DNA from: Sipunculus nudus
Taxonomy: Eukaryota; Annelida; Sipuncula; Golfingiida; Sipunculidae
Assembly: GCA_026874595.1 (NCBI GenBank)
Contig: CM049319.1
Coordinates: forward strand, 1,681,501 to 1,745,500
Direction: 5' to 3'
DNA length: 64,000 nucleotides
Program-made: the position numbers and the translations under genes
The notes under the pieces: model-generated
Seen by the model: only the letters and a program-made list of their open reading frames with translations
Told to the model about the DNA's origin: nothing
Database searches by the model: none
In this document: one piece after another, positions 25,318 to 37,900 of the stretch
Layout: each line of letters opens with the position of its first letter
Numbering within the stretch: position 1 is the stretch's first letter

Positions 25318-25401
25318 ATGAAATTTCCGAATTTAGAAGACAAGAGCTCTGAATTTGGGATGAATTGTGAAGTTTCCAAACTTTTCCAGGAGTTATTGTA
25401 G
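25318..25401 (+). other. 27-codon upstream ORF ending at the BRD10 start codon
   Basis: ATG 25318 opens a frame of 27 codons that stops at TAG 25399-25401, immediately before ATG 25402 and in the same frame. The frame stays open upstream to 25270. It may be a uORF, or part of a 5' UTR that is spliced away at the CTTTTCCAG site near 25390. Confidence 0.4.
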
Positions 25402-25909
25402 ATGGAACTTCCGGAGGTTGGCGATATGGCCGCTACGTATGGCGACATGGAGCCCCTATTTGAGGAGACGTTGGCCGAAGGTAATCCCCCGTTGTTCGAG
25501 CACGGAATTACAAGTATCACAAGCGAGGCCGACCCTGCGCTACCCGACCTCGAACCTCTACTGAATGGGACAGCTGTGAGTGTGCAGTCGGACCAGGATT
25601 TGAACTCACTACTTTACGATGATGCCTCTAACCCAGCCCCTGTACAAACAGAGGAGTTCCCCGAACAAACAGCACGGCAGGATGACGTCCACACAGAGGA
25701 AATGGCAGACAGGAATGGACAGTCAGACGATGACTCTGACGACGACAAGGAACCCCTCAGCCTGGAACTTGAGGAGGGTTACAGAATACTCCGTCAGCTC
25801 ATGTCAACATCTTGTAAATCAATCAACTGGCCCTTCATTGACCCAGTTGATGAGGAGACCGTGCCTGATTACTACGAGAAGGTGTCTAAACCAATGTGGA
25901 TGGCAAAAA
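25402..25909 (+). CDS. BRD10: BRD10 exon 1: acidic N-terminus, first half of bromodomain
   Basis: 169 codons plus one base, from ATG 25402 (preceded in frame by TAG) to the AAAAA|GTGAGT donor. It carries an acidic stretch (SDDDSDDDKE), helix Z, the WPF shelf and the ZA-loop tyrosines. The open frame past 25909 is intronic. Confidence 0.85.
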
Positions 25910-28900
25910 GTGAGTATTTTGTGGAATTAAATATAACCATTTTGCTTGAAAAGTTTACAATATAACTTGCCGTGAATATATGGGTTTCCTGGCATTGGAA
26001 TCTCCTTTCTTGGGGAAACCCCCTTCAATTTGCATATCTCATACCCTTACCTGTAACTTAGGAATTTCATCAAGTTAACAAATGATCTACTTTACTTACC
26101 ACACATACTAAATTATGCATTTTCACTGCAAACAAACTGCCATTAGCCTTGATGCTTTCTATTTTTATCATCTGTTTTAATGTTCCTAGAAATTCATATA
26201 AGGTTGCACATTGTATCCACAGTTTCAAATATATTTTATTTTATATCAGAGATGTTTACATTTTATGGATACAATTGCAATTTTTTCTGGTACTAAAGAG
26301 GAAAATATAATCCCATCATAAGTTGGCATGGTTATTTATAAACAACTAGTTGTCAGCATTCATGGAAATATAATATTTTATTACATATATTTTATTTTGT
26401 AGAAGTAATTGTTAAAAATTAAATGAACAGGGGAAATGGAAGGGGTGAACATTCTGGGTGAAATCTGATTTAACAAAACTTTCCTGGTTGTATCTGTCCT
26501 ATGACTCACCATTAACTAAACTATATGCTGAGTAAACATAAAGGCCCTAAGTGCTTATGTCATCAAAACCTTGGTCTTAAAAGTGGATCTGATTATGTAT
26601 CATTAAGAGAATTTTGCATTCTTGGTTGTGTGAACTATATAAACATTATGTGGGCCATAATAAAATTTTTAATAGATTTTTTTTTATGAAAGGAAGTGTT
26701 TTAACTACTTTCTATAGAGAACACTAAAATTAAAATCAGAGCCATGTAATGTAACCATAACAGATTAATCATAAATACAGAAAAAAATATTATGAAAAAG
26801 GTTATGATGGATTTATAAGATGAAAAGATCTTGATATATATGTTGCAGGACATGAACTGATACCATGTATCTGTAGTCTAAACTGGCTTGTCTTTTTTGT
26901 AAGTGACACAACATCTGACCAACTCAGCACCTTGATTCTAAAAAGCTGCGAACAGCTTCCAGGTACTGTAATGGTGATAGATAGATAAACAAACACTGAT
27001 TTAAGCATAACCTCCTTGGTGGGGCAAATCTGACAGCATTCACAGAGTGCATACCCCTGCCATTTTTCACAGTTCTACCTGTCAAACTTGATTAACTACT
27101 ACTTCCTTGTCAGTTAATGTATCCTACTCATCTTGTACTTGTATTACAAATTCCCCATCAGATGCTAGCATCAGTGGCAGTTCCTTGCTTGGGAAAGCTG
27201 TATACAGTGGTTCAACATCCATATCTTGGTCCAGATTAAATCCATCAGTAACACTGCAGCAGACTTGATTGAATTATATCCATATTATTCTATGATACCT
27301 TGCATGCGAGCTGGGCGACAGCTGTAAGGGCAAATAGATAACTATTGAAGAAGTTCTAGGTCTAAAGGCAGATCTTAGCTGCACAGGGCTTAAAGCCAGG
27401 AGAGCATTCTGCAAGCTTAATGGGAAGGCCTTTCCCCACATCCATGAATTATCCCCAAACAAGTTTGTCTTAGACAGGTTTCTCAGTGTTATGACACTGC
27501 AACAGGGATGATTAAACACCTAGGACACGCAGGTGTAGTAGCCACTAGCCATGGGTCATATCTGTATACAAAATGACAGGGATCAAGCAAGTGTTGTCAC
27601 ATAGTCCTAAAGAAAAATGGAATTCTTCAGACGTACATGTATATTAAAGTAAAGACTTAGATACTTCTGCCCATGAAATTAAGGTCCTTACCTCAACCCA
27701 AAGTGTTTATTATAAAAATATAGTAGAGGTTAAATATATGTTTCTTAAGACAACAAAAATATTATATTTCAGTGAAAGAAAAGTTTCAGAAGCGTGAGTA
27801 CACCAGTATCACAGAGTTTGCAGCAGACATGAGGCTGATGTTGGAGAATTGTTACCGCTACAACGGCCCCGATCACACCATCTCTAAGAGAGCGCAGAAA
27901 TTGGAGATGGTGCTGGAACAGAAGTTTGCTCTTCTCTCCAGGTGATATTTTTATCATATCCATCAGCTGACCTGACTAAAGATAATTTCTTATCACTGAA
28001 TGGAACCATAACATACTGTGTATTATACTTAAGAATGTATGTAAAATGGAATTATATCAGGGTTGGGCAGGTAATACCTAGGTGGGAAAACCCAGGCAGG
28101 TTATACCACTTATTACCCGGGTTAGGCAATAAGTCTTAAAACCAACATTTTGGTTTTATGGGCAATATGTTATGGACTACTTTTCTGAATACACTGCTGT
28201 TTATATACATTCCAAAGCATAGTGTTATATAGGATATCCTGTCATATATATTCAGATTAACATCACTGTTTACATGTGACTTAATTGTAAAGAATCAAGT
28301 CAATAACTGTGCATAAAAGTGAATTTAATTAAGTGAATTTAAATGAACAGTGTCATCAATTCTTCATGTCAGAGTTCCTTATCAGAACCCTTTATAAAGC
28401 ATCAGCTTGGAAGCCCTCTTTGACCCTGTCAGTGTTTCTTACTGTAATGCTGTCCCATTCAGCACAGATGACAAGATAAAGTGCAACGATATAGTAGTAC
28501 TTAACATTAGGAGCTTTAGGGCTAGCCAGTTTTGACAGCCTGACAGGAGATATTTCAATGGCATCAAGGTTACTGTAGAATACCCTTCACACCCATCACT
28601 TAACTCCCTGATATCTGGATCTGGACATTTTATAACAATTAAAAGTGCACAAGTTCTCCTTTAGCCTGGCCATTAATTATGGTTACAAAAGAGGATGTAG
28701 TGTGCACTGCACAGGCTAGGTGGCTGAATCAGCAGGTATTTGTTAATTGGATATCAGCCAGCCTATGCATGATCATCATTATCTTCAGGGTGGGATTAGG
28801 TACCCCTTTGATGCAGATCATTACTGAGTTCTGTAGGTCCCATATATGGAGGGTTTTAATTTTTTTACACTAAGGTGTGAGAAAACTGTTTTAAACATGA

Positions 28901-31900
28901 TATCTATTAACAGTGTAAGTGAAGTTAGTGTAAAAGACTTGCCAACCCTGCTACATAATGAGTTCACACTGAAAAAATCCCAAAATTGGATTGATAGCCA
29001 GTAGCCAGTTTTTGACAGCCAGTAACCACTTCTAAATTAATGTGTCTATAGTATACACCCACAAAGCAGTTCACTTTCATTGAAAAAAGTCCTGGAAAAA
29101 TATTCAAAAGATGGGCCAAGGTATGAGTACTGTACGTTTTCACTGCATCAGAAGATTCATGAATTTTCTCTTCTTTTTTTCAGTTAAGTGTGTCATAATT
29201 AATTGCTTTATGTGATAGGTATATGTCAGACACAGCTCTTGATATTGCTTTATATTAATAAAATATAAAGCATAGAATCAGATTTACCACTGCATATAAA
29301 CATATTCAATTTAAATTGACACCATAACACCCATAAATCCTGTAAAAACCATAAAACCCGGGTTTACAAAGAAAAACCCACAGGGTTGGGCTTTATGCTT
29401 AAAACCTTGGTTTTGCCCAACCCTCTGTTTAGGGGCATATCAGTCAGCAGAAACATGTATTACATTTTGTGGGCCAAGTCAGTTACGGCATCTTCTGATT
29501 GAAATGTGTGGTGGCTTCACATTACACACAGCCCCATGGGTTGTGTTTATGTGGACACCTGTGATTGCGCACTGTCCACTGCTTTTAACACACGTTAACA
29601 GAAGTAAGCAATAAATTTCAAGGCAATATTTTGGCAGGTACAGATTATTATAAAGGGAAGAAGCTATTTTTCATGTTATTTTCACATGATTTACTAGTGT
29701 TTGGGCCCCTTGAGGGCAAAGCATCAGGATATACCTAAAATACTTTCATTATGTATGTATCCTGTCTTAGGGGTGGTTTATCCATCCCTCTCCAGAAGAA
29801 AGAAAAATAAATAAATTATCTAAGTAGGCCCAACCACAAAAAAATTATACCTAAATATGGATTATAAATAAACTCATCCATTCCAATAAACCTCCCTTCC
29901 TGGGGGTTGGGGGTGGTTTAAATATGTTTAAAGAAACTTTGCCAAATTTAACAATATATATTTCCCTGTAAACATCAGAGGAATCAATATCTGAAAACTT
30001 CCATATTATTTTACCTTTCATTGTGTTGGCGATTGTCACCATTTCTGGTTTTTTCCATACTATATTCATTTTATAAGTGTTTTCCTATGATGTTCTTATT
30101 CTTACTGAACGTTATCATTTCAGGGACCTGCGTGAGAAAACTAGTATCGCTGCAACATCCGGTCGACCAATTGAAGAAATCCAGATATCAGGTAGGTTAG
30201 ATCACTGAACAAGGTTTGGAAAATACTGATAATTTCTATAAAATTTTTACATTTTGTCATACTAGTGTTGGGAAGTGTTTGTAATTTCATGATCGATCAT
30301 CTGTAAAAATTATTTGACCTCTACCGACTGAATATTGGTAAAAATCAATTATTTTGGAGAATGAATTTTTTTTGGTAGTTATACCATTTAGAGGGGTCTG
30401 ACAATTTGGATTTTGCTAGTCACCCCCCCCCCCCCCCCCCCATCGGATCCTTTTCTAGTTATTTTTTAGCTCAGCAGCTGACTATAAGTCAAGTGAGCTA
30501 TAGTGATGGTCCTTTGTTCTTTGGATGTCCACCTGTCTGTTAAACTGCCATGTATTGAAACCCTTGGACATAGTAATCTGAAATTCAGTATTCAATAAGA
30601 TGTCCATGGTCTCCTACCATACAATAAATTGGTCAATACGACTTTGTTCCTTTGAGATATTAAGGAAAAAGACAATTTTCTTTTAAATATCCATTGTTAC
30701 TTTTCAAGACAGCATAATACTCATCTTAATCACTCAGCAGAAGCCAAGCCTTCAGCACCAGCAACAACAACTCGGCTAAAGACTATACCATCCAGCCCCA
30801 TCACTCAAATCACATAACAATCACCTACTAAGGGTCTGTTTGCAAGCTTTTTATAAAACAAAAGTTGTCTCTCTGATTTGCACAAATATGATATGCCAAA
30901 ATGTCACTTGAACAACGTGAATGACAGGTATGTTGTAAATCTATTTCTTCCCTGGGAAGAAATGGTGGGAAGAAAGTATTTCTTCCCTTCCGGGAAGAAA
31001 GTATTTCTTCCCTTCCCTTCCCTTCCCTCCGGGAAGATTGTGCCAACCCTGTATCAAAACCACTGAACCGATATTGATCATATTTAATATATCAATCCTC
31101 TATTTATTTCCTATGTACATACCATAAATTAGTTCAATATTGTGTAAATTATTGAAGTCATGGGCCCAAACATAATGCACTTTGTAAAAAATCAGGAAAA
31201 AAAATTACTCACTTAACATGAGAAATGCTGAAGCTAGAGACTAATTTTTCTTGGATATAACTTTATTTAATCAAGATTCATTTGTATACCAAAAATAAGA
31301 TATGAATTTTGCAAATTTTTTAAGTTATTAGCATAAATATAAAATCAAAACCTTGAATTTCGCCCAGATTTCGCCATGGCACATTTTTTTCCTGTAAGCA
31401 CTGTTGATTTTATTTTCTTATCATGTACATGTAAGGATTTCAGCTTCTACATTCTGAAATTTGGAAGGAATTGGCCAAAAACTGTAGCTTTATTAAAGTT
31501 TTTATGAGACCCCTTTTCAGTCGCCTGTATTTCACCCTTTTTGACCTCTCAGGCTAATTATATATGCTAAGTGGGGCTTACTTGGCAGCCAGCCAGCTCT
31601 TGGCTAGCCAAAGCTGGCCCCAAGTATCCAACCTTCTTCTTTAGTAGTTGTTTTGGCCAACAACATAACAATAAACAGTAATTAAATCAGATTTTATTGG
31701 TTTACAATAACAACTTTAAGAAAAAATTAATGGAAAAGGAATTTGATAGTTAATGAGTTACAGGGAATTGCCTTGCAATTACTGATGTTGTGTGGAGCTT
31801 GTATGGATGGCCCAAGATTTATTTCAAATGACACCATGTAGTCATCTTTGTATTTTTAGTGGTGGGAGTCGGTTCCTTTTTCATAATCGATCATCAGTTT

Positions 31901-34900
31901 GAGCAAACCGACTTATGATCGATTATTAGTCGGTTCAGACAAATATATGCAATTATCTGTGAAACTCTACCTGCGTTTCCCAACCAGGTATTCTCCTGTC
32001 GCGCACGAGTGTAACAATCCTTCAAATTAAACGATCGGCAACGTCAGGTAATATCTTTCTATATGGGAATTAAGAAGATCTAAGAATGTAAGGCCTAAAG
32101 AGGGACTGTTTTTCTAGCACATGAAGGCAGATTTTACTGGCCCAGGTGCACTTGGGGCAGATCACACCAAAAAAATATTGCAGAATCGTCAAAAAAAGAA
32201 AACATCCAGCCGAAATCCAAATACTCGACCGGCCGGGTTAGCCCCAACAAGGAATTTTTTTAAGGACGGCCTAAACAGCGGCACTTGGCATCGGTTGAAT
32301 ATATTATTTCTAAGAGAATCTCGCAAAATTGGCACAGACCTGGAGAATTTATGTAGTATTTTAACGCCATCCCGCCCATTTTTTTGCAATGTACATCTTG
32401 TTAAAAACTCTCCGCTAATTCTGCAGCTCCCTGCGAGTTCACAGATAATAAGTTTAATAAGTCCTCCGTTCTCGCATTTACCGTGTCATACTCAGTTACA
32501 CACGGAAGTTATTTGGGAACGCAGACTTATATATGAAGCGCAGAATGTGGTGAAAAATGGAAGAATATTTTTTGCCTATAACAAAAAGGCATTCTGGAAA
32601 GAAAACAATCATTATTATGTAATCGATAGTTGCCTTTGGTAATCGAGCGCTTGAAAGTGGCAGCAAACCGACTGACTTTCAATAAAAATCGATGATTGGC
32701 CCACCACTAGGTATTTTTCATTTCAATTTTAATAATGAAAAAAAATAAATAAAATTTTCTTTAATATTAAGGATTATATGAAGCAAATTAATGATAGACA
32801 AGGATGCAGTTGATTATATTAAATTAATCTTAATTTACAGGTCTTTTCCAAGTGTTTTAGTTTGTTAATTTATATTTACTTTATTTATATTACTGATTCC
32901 TTTATTTTAGTTAAAAAATTAAACATGCCAATCTCCAGTTTGCTCCTTGTATAATATATTGGGTTATTTTTATACACCCGTCTTATGATGGGAGTATAAT
33001 GGTACACACACCGTCCGTCTAATAACTTTTAGTCTTGCCGCGATATCTTACCAGGGCTTTGATGGATTTTCGCGAAACTCACCATAAGTACTTATCAACA
33101 GATTATCTTGCCCAAGTTTGATTATGGGCAACATCCACACATATTTAATAAGGTCACAGGTCAGTCGGCTTCTTTGTGGTGTCCCTGCGATTACTTATGA
33201 AGAATACGAAGGATTTTGATTAAACTCATCAGAATTAATCAATAAAATATTCCAGCGAAATTCATGCATGTTTAATATGGTCAGAGGTCACCGCGCTTTG
33301 GAGGCGTCCTGCTGACTTACCTAAAATCCCATGGATTTTCATGGAACTCATTATACATATTTACCAATCGACTTTCTCACCTTCTCATTGAAATTCATGC
33401 ATTTTTAATGAGGTCAGAGGTGGAGCTCTGCGATTATCACTGATTATTGTTTAATAGAATCAATGTTTTGAAAATCTTCGATTCTCGATTATAAGTTTTT
33501 ATCCATGAGAATTGGTCCCCCAAATTTCATATATTTGTACCAGAATATTGCCCACTTCCATATGAAAATTATCTTCAAGGTTGGTTTCTCAGTATCTTAG
33601 TCTTGCTGTAAGATGATCTAGAATGCAGATTCTTGAATTCACAGGGTAAAAAAATTAAATTCTTCACTTCCAAGGAGGCAGCAGCATGAGTGTAAGCAGT
33701 CCCCATACTGTCCAGCTGTCATATAAAATAATCGATTATTAATCGGTAATGGGTTGCCACAAGTTCCGATTAATCGACTACAAATGTTGGATCCGATTGC
33801 TAGCTCTAGTCAGAGGTCTTGGAGGTACCTCGGTGACTTACAAAAATCATTTCGATTTTCATGAAACTCGTTATACATATTTATCAATAGTTTCTCACCT
33901 GAATTACATTCTCGTCAAAATTCACACATATTTTTTAGGTCAGAGGTCACCAGATACACAATGGGTGTATTATGCACATTTGCGGTGCTCTTGATTACAC
34001 TTTTATTAGTTTCATAGCTGAGATTACATTTCAATTTTTTTTTTCAGATACATATATTGAAAAAAATAAAAATATTCAAATGTGATAAAAAAATCAGATC
34101 ATAGACAAGTTCTAATTATGATGTTTATAATGTTAATAATTGTCATAGGACTCTTGCTATGTTAGTGTGTAGATTGATGTGAAAGTATTCAAGAGGAAAT
34201 ACAGTAGAGTGTGTTTTTCCAAAAGTGTTAGAGGACAAGCTTTTCTTTCAGAAATACAAATTTTTCGGAAAATAGGTCAGGGGTAAATCGGCAAGTTTGT
34301 ATGACAGTAAATTATCAATTTAACTTCATTTCACTGAGGGAATACTGTGTTTCTTTTCGACCTATGTAATTGACATATAAAAATATTGGATTTATTGCAG
34401 AGCTTCATTGGTAAAGATCAGTCTAACCTGTTTCAGGTAACATGCATGCCCTCAGGCTTTTTTCAACAAATTCAGTGGAAGGAAAGATTAAATGACATTG
34501 CTATTGGTGAAGCTCGGTTAGTTTCTTTAAGTGCCAAAAGTGTACAAAGCCATACGATACATTATTGTTTTCAAATATTGAAGAATATTAACTTGTAGTG
34601 AAGGCATTTGGAGCATACCTCTGTGGTTCCACAGAGATGTCACTATTATCCTGGCGGTGGTTGGAATGAACCAGGACATCTTGTCCTAAATCACACCCCC
34701 TATTTATATACTAAAAAAATCTGTTTCCATGTTTACATTTTAGCATTTTAGGATCTTGTTCTTTACACTTAAAGGTACAAGAAGAAGGAAGAACCTGGCA
34801 CCACATGACTCCTCAGCTCTCCTTAATCAGCTCCGGCAGGAAGAACAGGATAGAGAGAAGGAGAAAAGACGACAGCAGATCCTCGAGCGGAAACAGCAGC

Positions 34901-37900
34901 AGGAAGCGTTCATGCAGGACCTGAATGAGTGGGTCGAGAAAATGATGGAGGCCGAGGGAACCAGCAAGGTCAAGGTCAATGCCATGTGGGAGGTATGTGT
35001 CATGAGGTCGACATAAATTGATGTTAATATAATTTGAATACCTGCAGTGAAGTAACATATTTCCCTTTCTGACAATAGAGTGCTGTGTCAGTGTACCTTA
35101 GAGAGTCCAGCATTATGCATGCAAGTTGGGCATTGAAAATGTAAGAAATTTAATAAATGTTATCATGCTTTAATATATAAGGAATTATTGCTTCATCATC
35201 TGTTTAGTCTTGAGGACAGTATAGAATTATTTCCAGAATAAGGCTGTTTTATCTAATTGGATTTTAGATCAATCTAAATTGACCTGGCTGACAGTTCTCC
35301 ATGCATACATTTAAGTATGACTGTCATTGTATTGTCAGTGTGACAGATCAGTAATTTATTACATTTCCAACTTTATAGGTCTCATACATGCACTAGAGCA
35401 ATTGAGTGTTAACACTCACAACAGATACACAAGGGACACAAGAATATAAGTGCCCTCCTGGAGATCAACTATGAAACAGCCCAGTGTTTAACTTATGATA
35501 AGCCTAAGAAAAGTCAAGATTATTATCAAGACTTTATTTCAATTAACTAATTACACTCTATTTTCCGTTCCTGATTTTTGAGATTCTGATTACTGGTCAC
35601 TTATTGTTCCTGTCTTTCAACACGTTGAATCTCTCTATTGTAATAATTTGAATTTTTAGAGATTTCTTTCCCTATTTCCACAGATTGGTTACTTCCTGTC
35701 CCTGTGTTCGGGTGTTTTAAATCTCTCAATTTTAATAAGATAACTTTGCTATACTTTTCACTTCTGATTCTTCAGATCAGTCACTTCCTGTTCCGGTGTT
35801 TTGATGTGTTGAATCTCTCCATTTTAGTCTAAAAATTTGTGGTGATTTTAATTTCACATTCAACAGATGGCCACTTTGTTTTCCTGTGTTCTGACGTGTT
35901 AAAATCTCCATTTTAGTTTGATAATTTTGCTATATTTTCACTTCTGATTCTTCAGATTCCACAGATTGGCCACTTCCTGTTCCTGTGTTCTGATGTGTTA
36001 AACCTCGGTGAGGTGATTCACTGGGAACTGGAGCACTGCTTCCTGATGCCAAGAGAAAGCACCACCATGCAGCGAATAATGACATCTCTACTCAGTACGC
36101 CATACCAACGAACAAGGTCAGTTTTTCTCCCGCTGTAACTGCATATCATTCAATTTAAAATATACACTAACAGTAGCATAGAACATACAGAGTTCATACT
36201 TATCATGAGTTACTCTAAATTTTTGATATTTGGTTTTGCCTCTTTGCAACATGATACATTACAGTTTTGATGCAACAAAATCACAATGGATACATGTGTC
36301 AAGAACTCTAATGTCACATTGCTGCATAACTTATGGACTTATGATAGGGGATTCGCATATTTGACATGTACAATACACCATTGGAATGTATGTTTAACTG
36401 CTGTTTCAGACTGGATGGTAAGCCACTGATGCCATACAAGGTTTGGGAGGAAAAGCTCAGATTGAGGCTGCGCTTTTTCTACAAAATTCTCAAGGACAGA
36501 GGCAAAGACATAACAAAGGTATGCACGCTGCCATTCTAGAAAAAGTAAAACTAATATGGCAAATGGTGATGTGACACACTATCAGTGTTATATTTGTACA
36601 TTCCAGAACAGTATGGCTTTTTACCTGCATGAATATTAATGGACCTTGTGACTTTGTGTAGGATATGTTATTGTTTATCCTGTAATAGATTTTGTAACAT
36701 TTCCTTCATTTATTAGGTTATTGCATTAACTAGAGACAGTGATCTAAGTATTTTTTGTGAAAAAATAACAATGTAATATCTTGAACTTCCTCACTAACAG
36801 GTGGGCACAGATGAAAACATAACCTCCTTTTCAGATAAAATAGCTCAGCATATAATATTTTTCATTGTAGAAGTAATAGGGAATATCACACACAGAACAT
36901 ACTGTATATGCCCAAATTTTCTTCTACAGGCATGCAGCAAACTAGGATTAGAAGAGAGATTCTTTCATGTGGTTGGTAAGTCATATCATCATTATTGTAT
37001 TTTCTTTTGATTTATCATCTAAAAATTTAGGTATTTTCTATAGTCCATTATTACCACCTTGCTTCAGGCCTGTTTAACCTGGCACTGATAAGGGCGTTTT
37101 CAGTGTGTGTGCCAAGACTTTATGCTTTTGACCATCACCATAACACACAGTAATTCACATTATTTTATGATGGTCAGCTAAGGAGAGGTTGTAATATCAT
37201 AGTTATTGTATAACTGTGTATTTTTAATGTTTAAGGTATGAAGAACCCACTTGAGAAGAAGAAGTACCATGAACTGACTGTGTACCAGCGTGTCTGGATA
37301 ATGAAAGGCCTCTGTGACTACTGTCTGGTATGTAAACCATTCTTATAAGAAGAGACAATAAACAGATCAGATTACAGACATAGTGGACTTTCAAGGCAAA
37401 TCCAGGCCATCACAAAAAAAAATTATATTTAAAATCAGGTCCATCTTTTGTCTCTACATAAGGCAAGGAGCTATGGTCAACTCAACAAATATTCCAAAGA
37501 AAAAGGATACATTTTGTTTTAAAAAAAAGGCAAAATTGCCTCATTTGTTGGTATATTCAAATGTTGTTCCTTCCACCTACTCACTGAATAAATTTCATTT
37601 CTTGAAACCATTTTGTCATTCTTTATATGAATAGCTGTAATAATAATGATAACATTATCATTATTATAATTACTGAATATGCAAGACCTTGGCACATTTT
37701 ATTTCAAGGTCACAGAAGCAAAAATGCTAAAATAATGTTAGCACAATAGCTTGAAAAGAACTAGAGGCACAACTACCATACTCGTACCACTTATGCATCT
37801 TATGAAGGGCTAGATTGGTTTAAACAAGGAGTTTACAGGGATGGAGTAACAACTGTCAGAAGCCCAGCCAGGTCACGAGTGTCAGATGTGCTGATTGCAA

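Larger units (their letters stand above)
30468..32840 (-). mobile_element. Palindrome-ended element in BRD10 intron 3, interrupted twice
   Basis: The right-end palindrome (TAGCTCAG.AGCTGACTATAAGTCA type) at 30468 is preceded by a C-run. The body to about 31856 and from 32710 to about 32840 matches the copies at 3849-6868 and 47462-50197. It carries a 330 bp insertion (about 30719-31050) and a hAT-like element (31857-32709). The left terminus was not found, so it is truncated. Confidence 0.65.
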
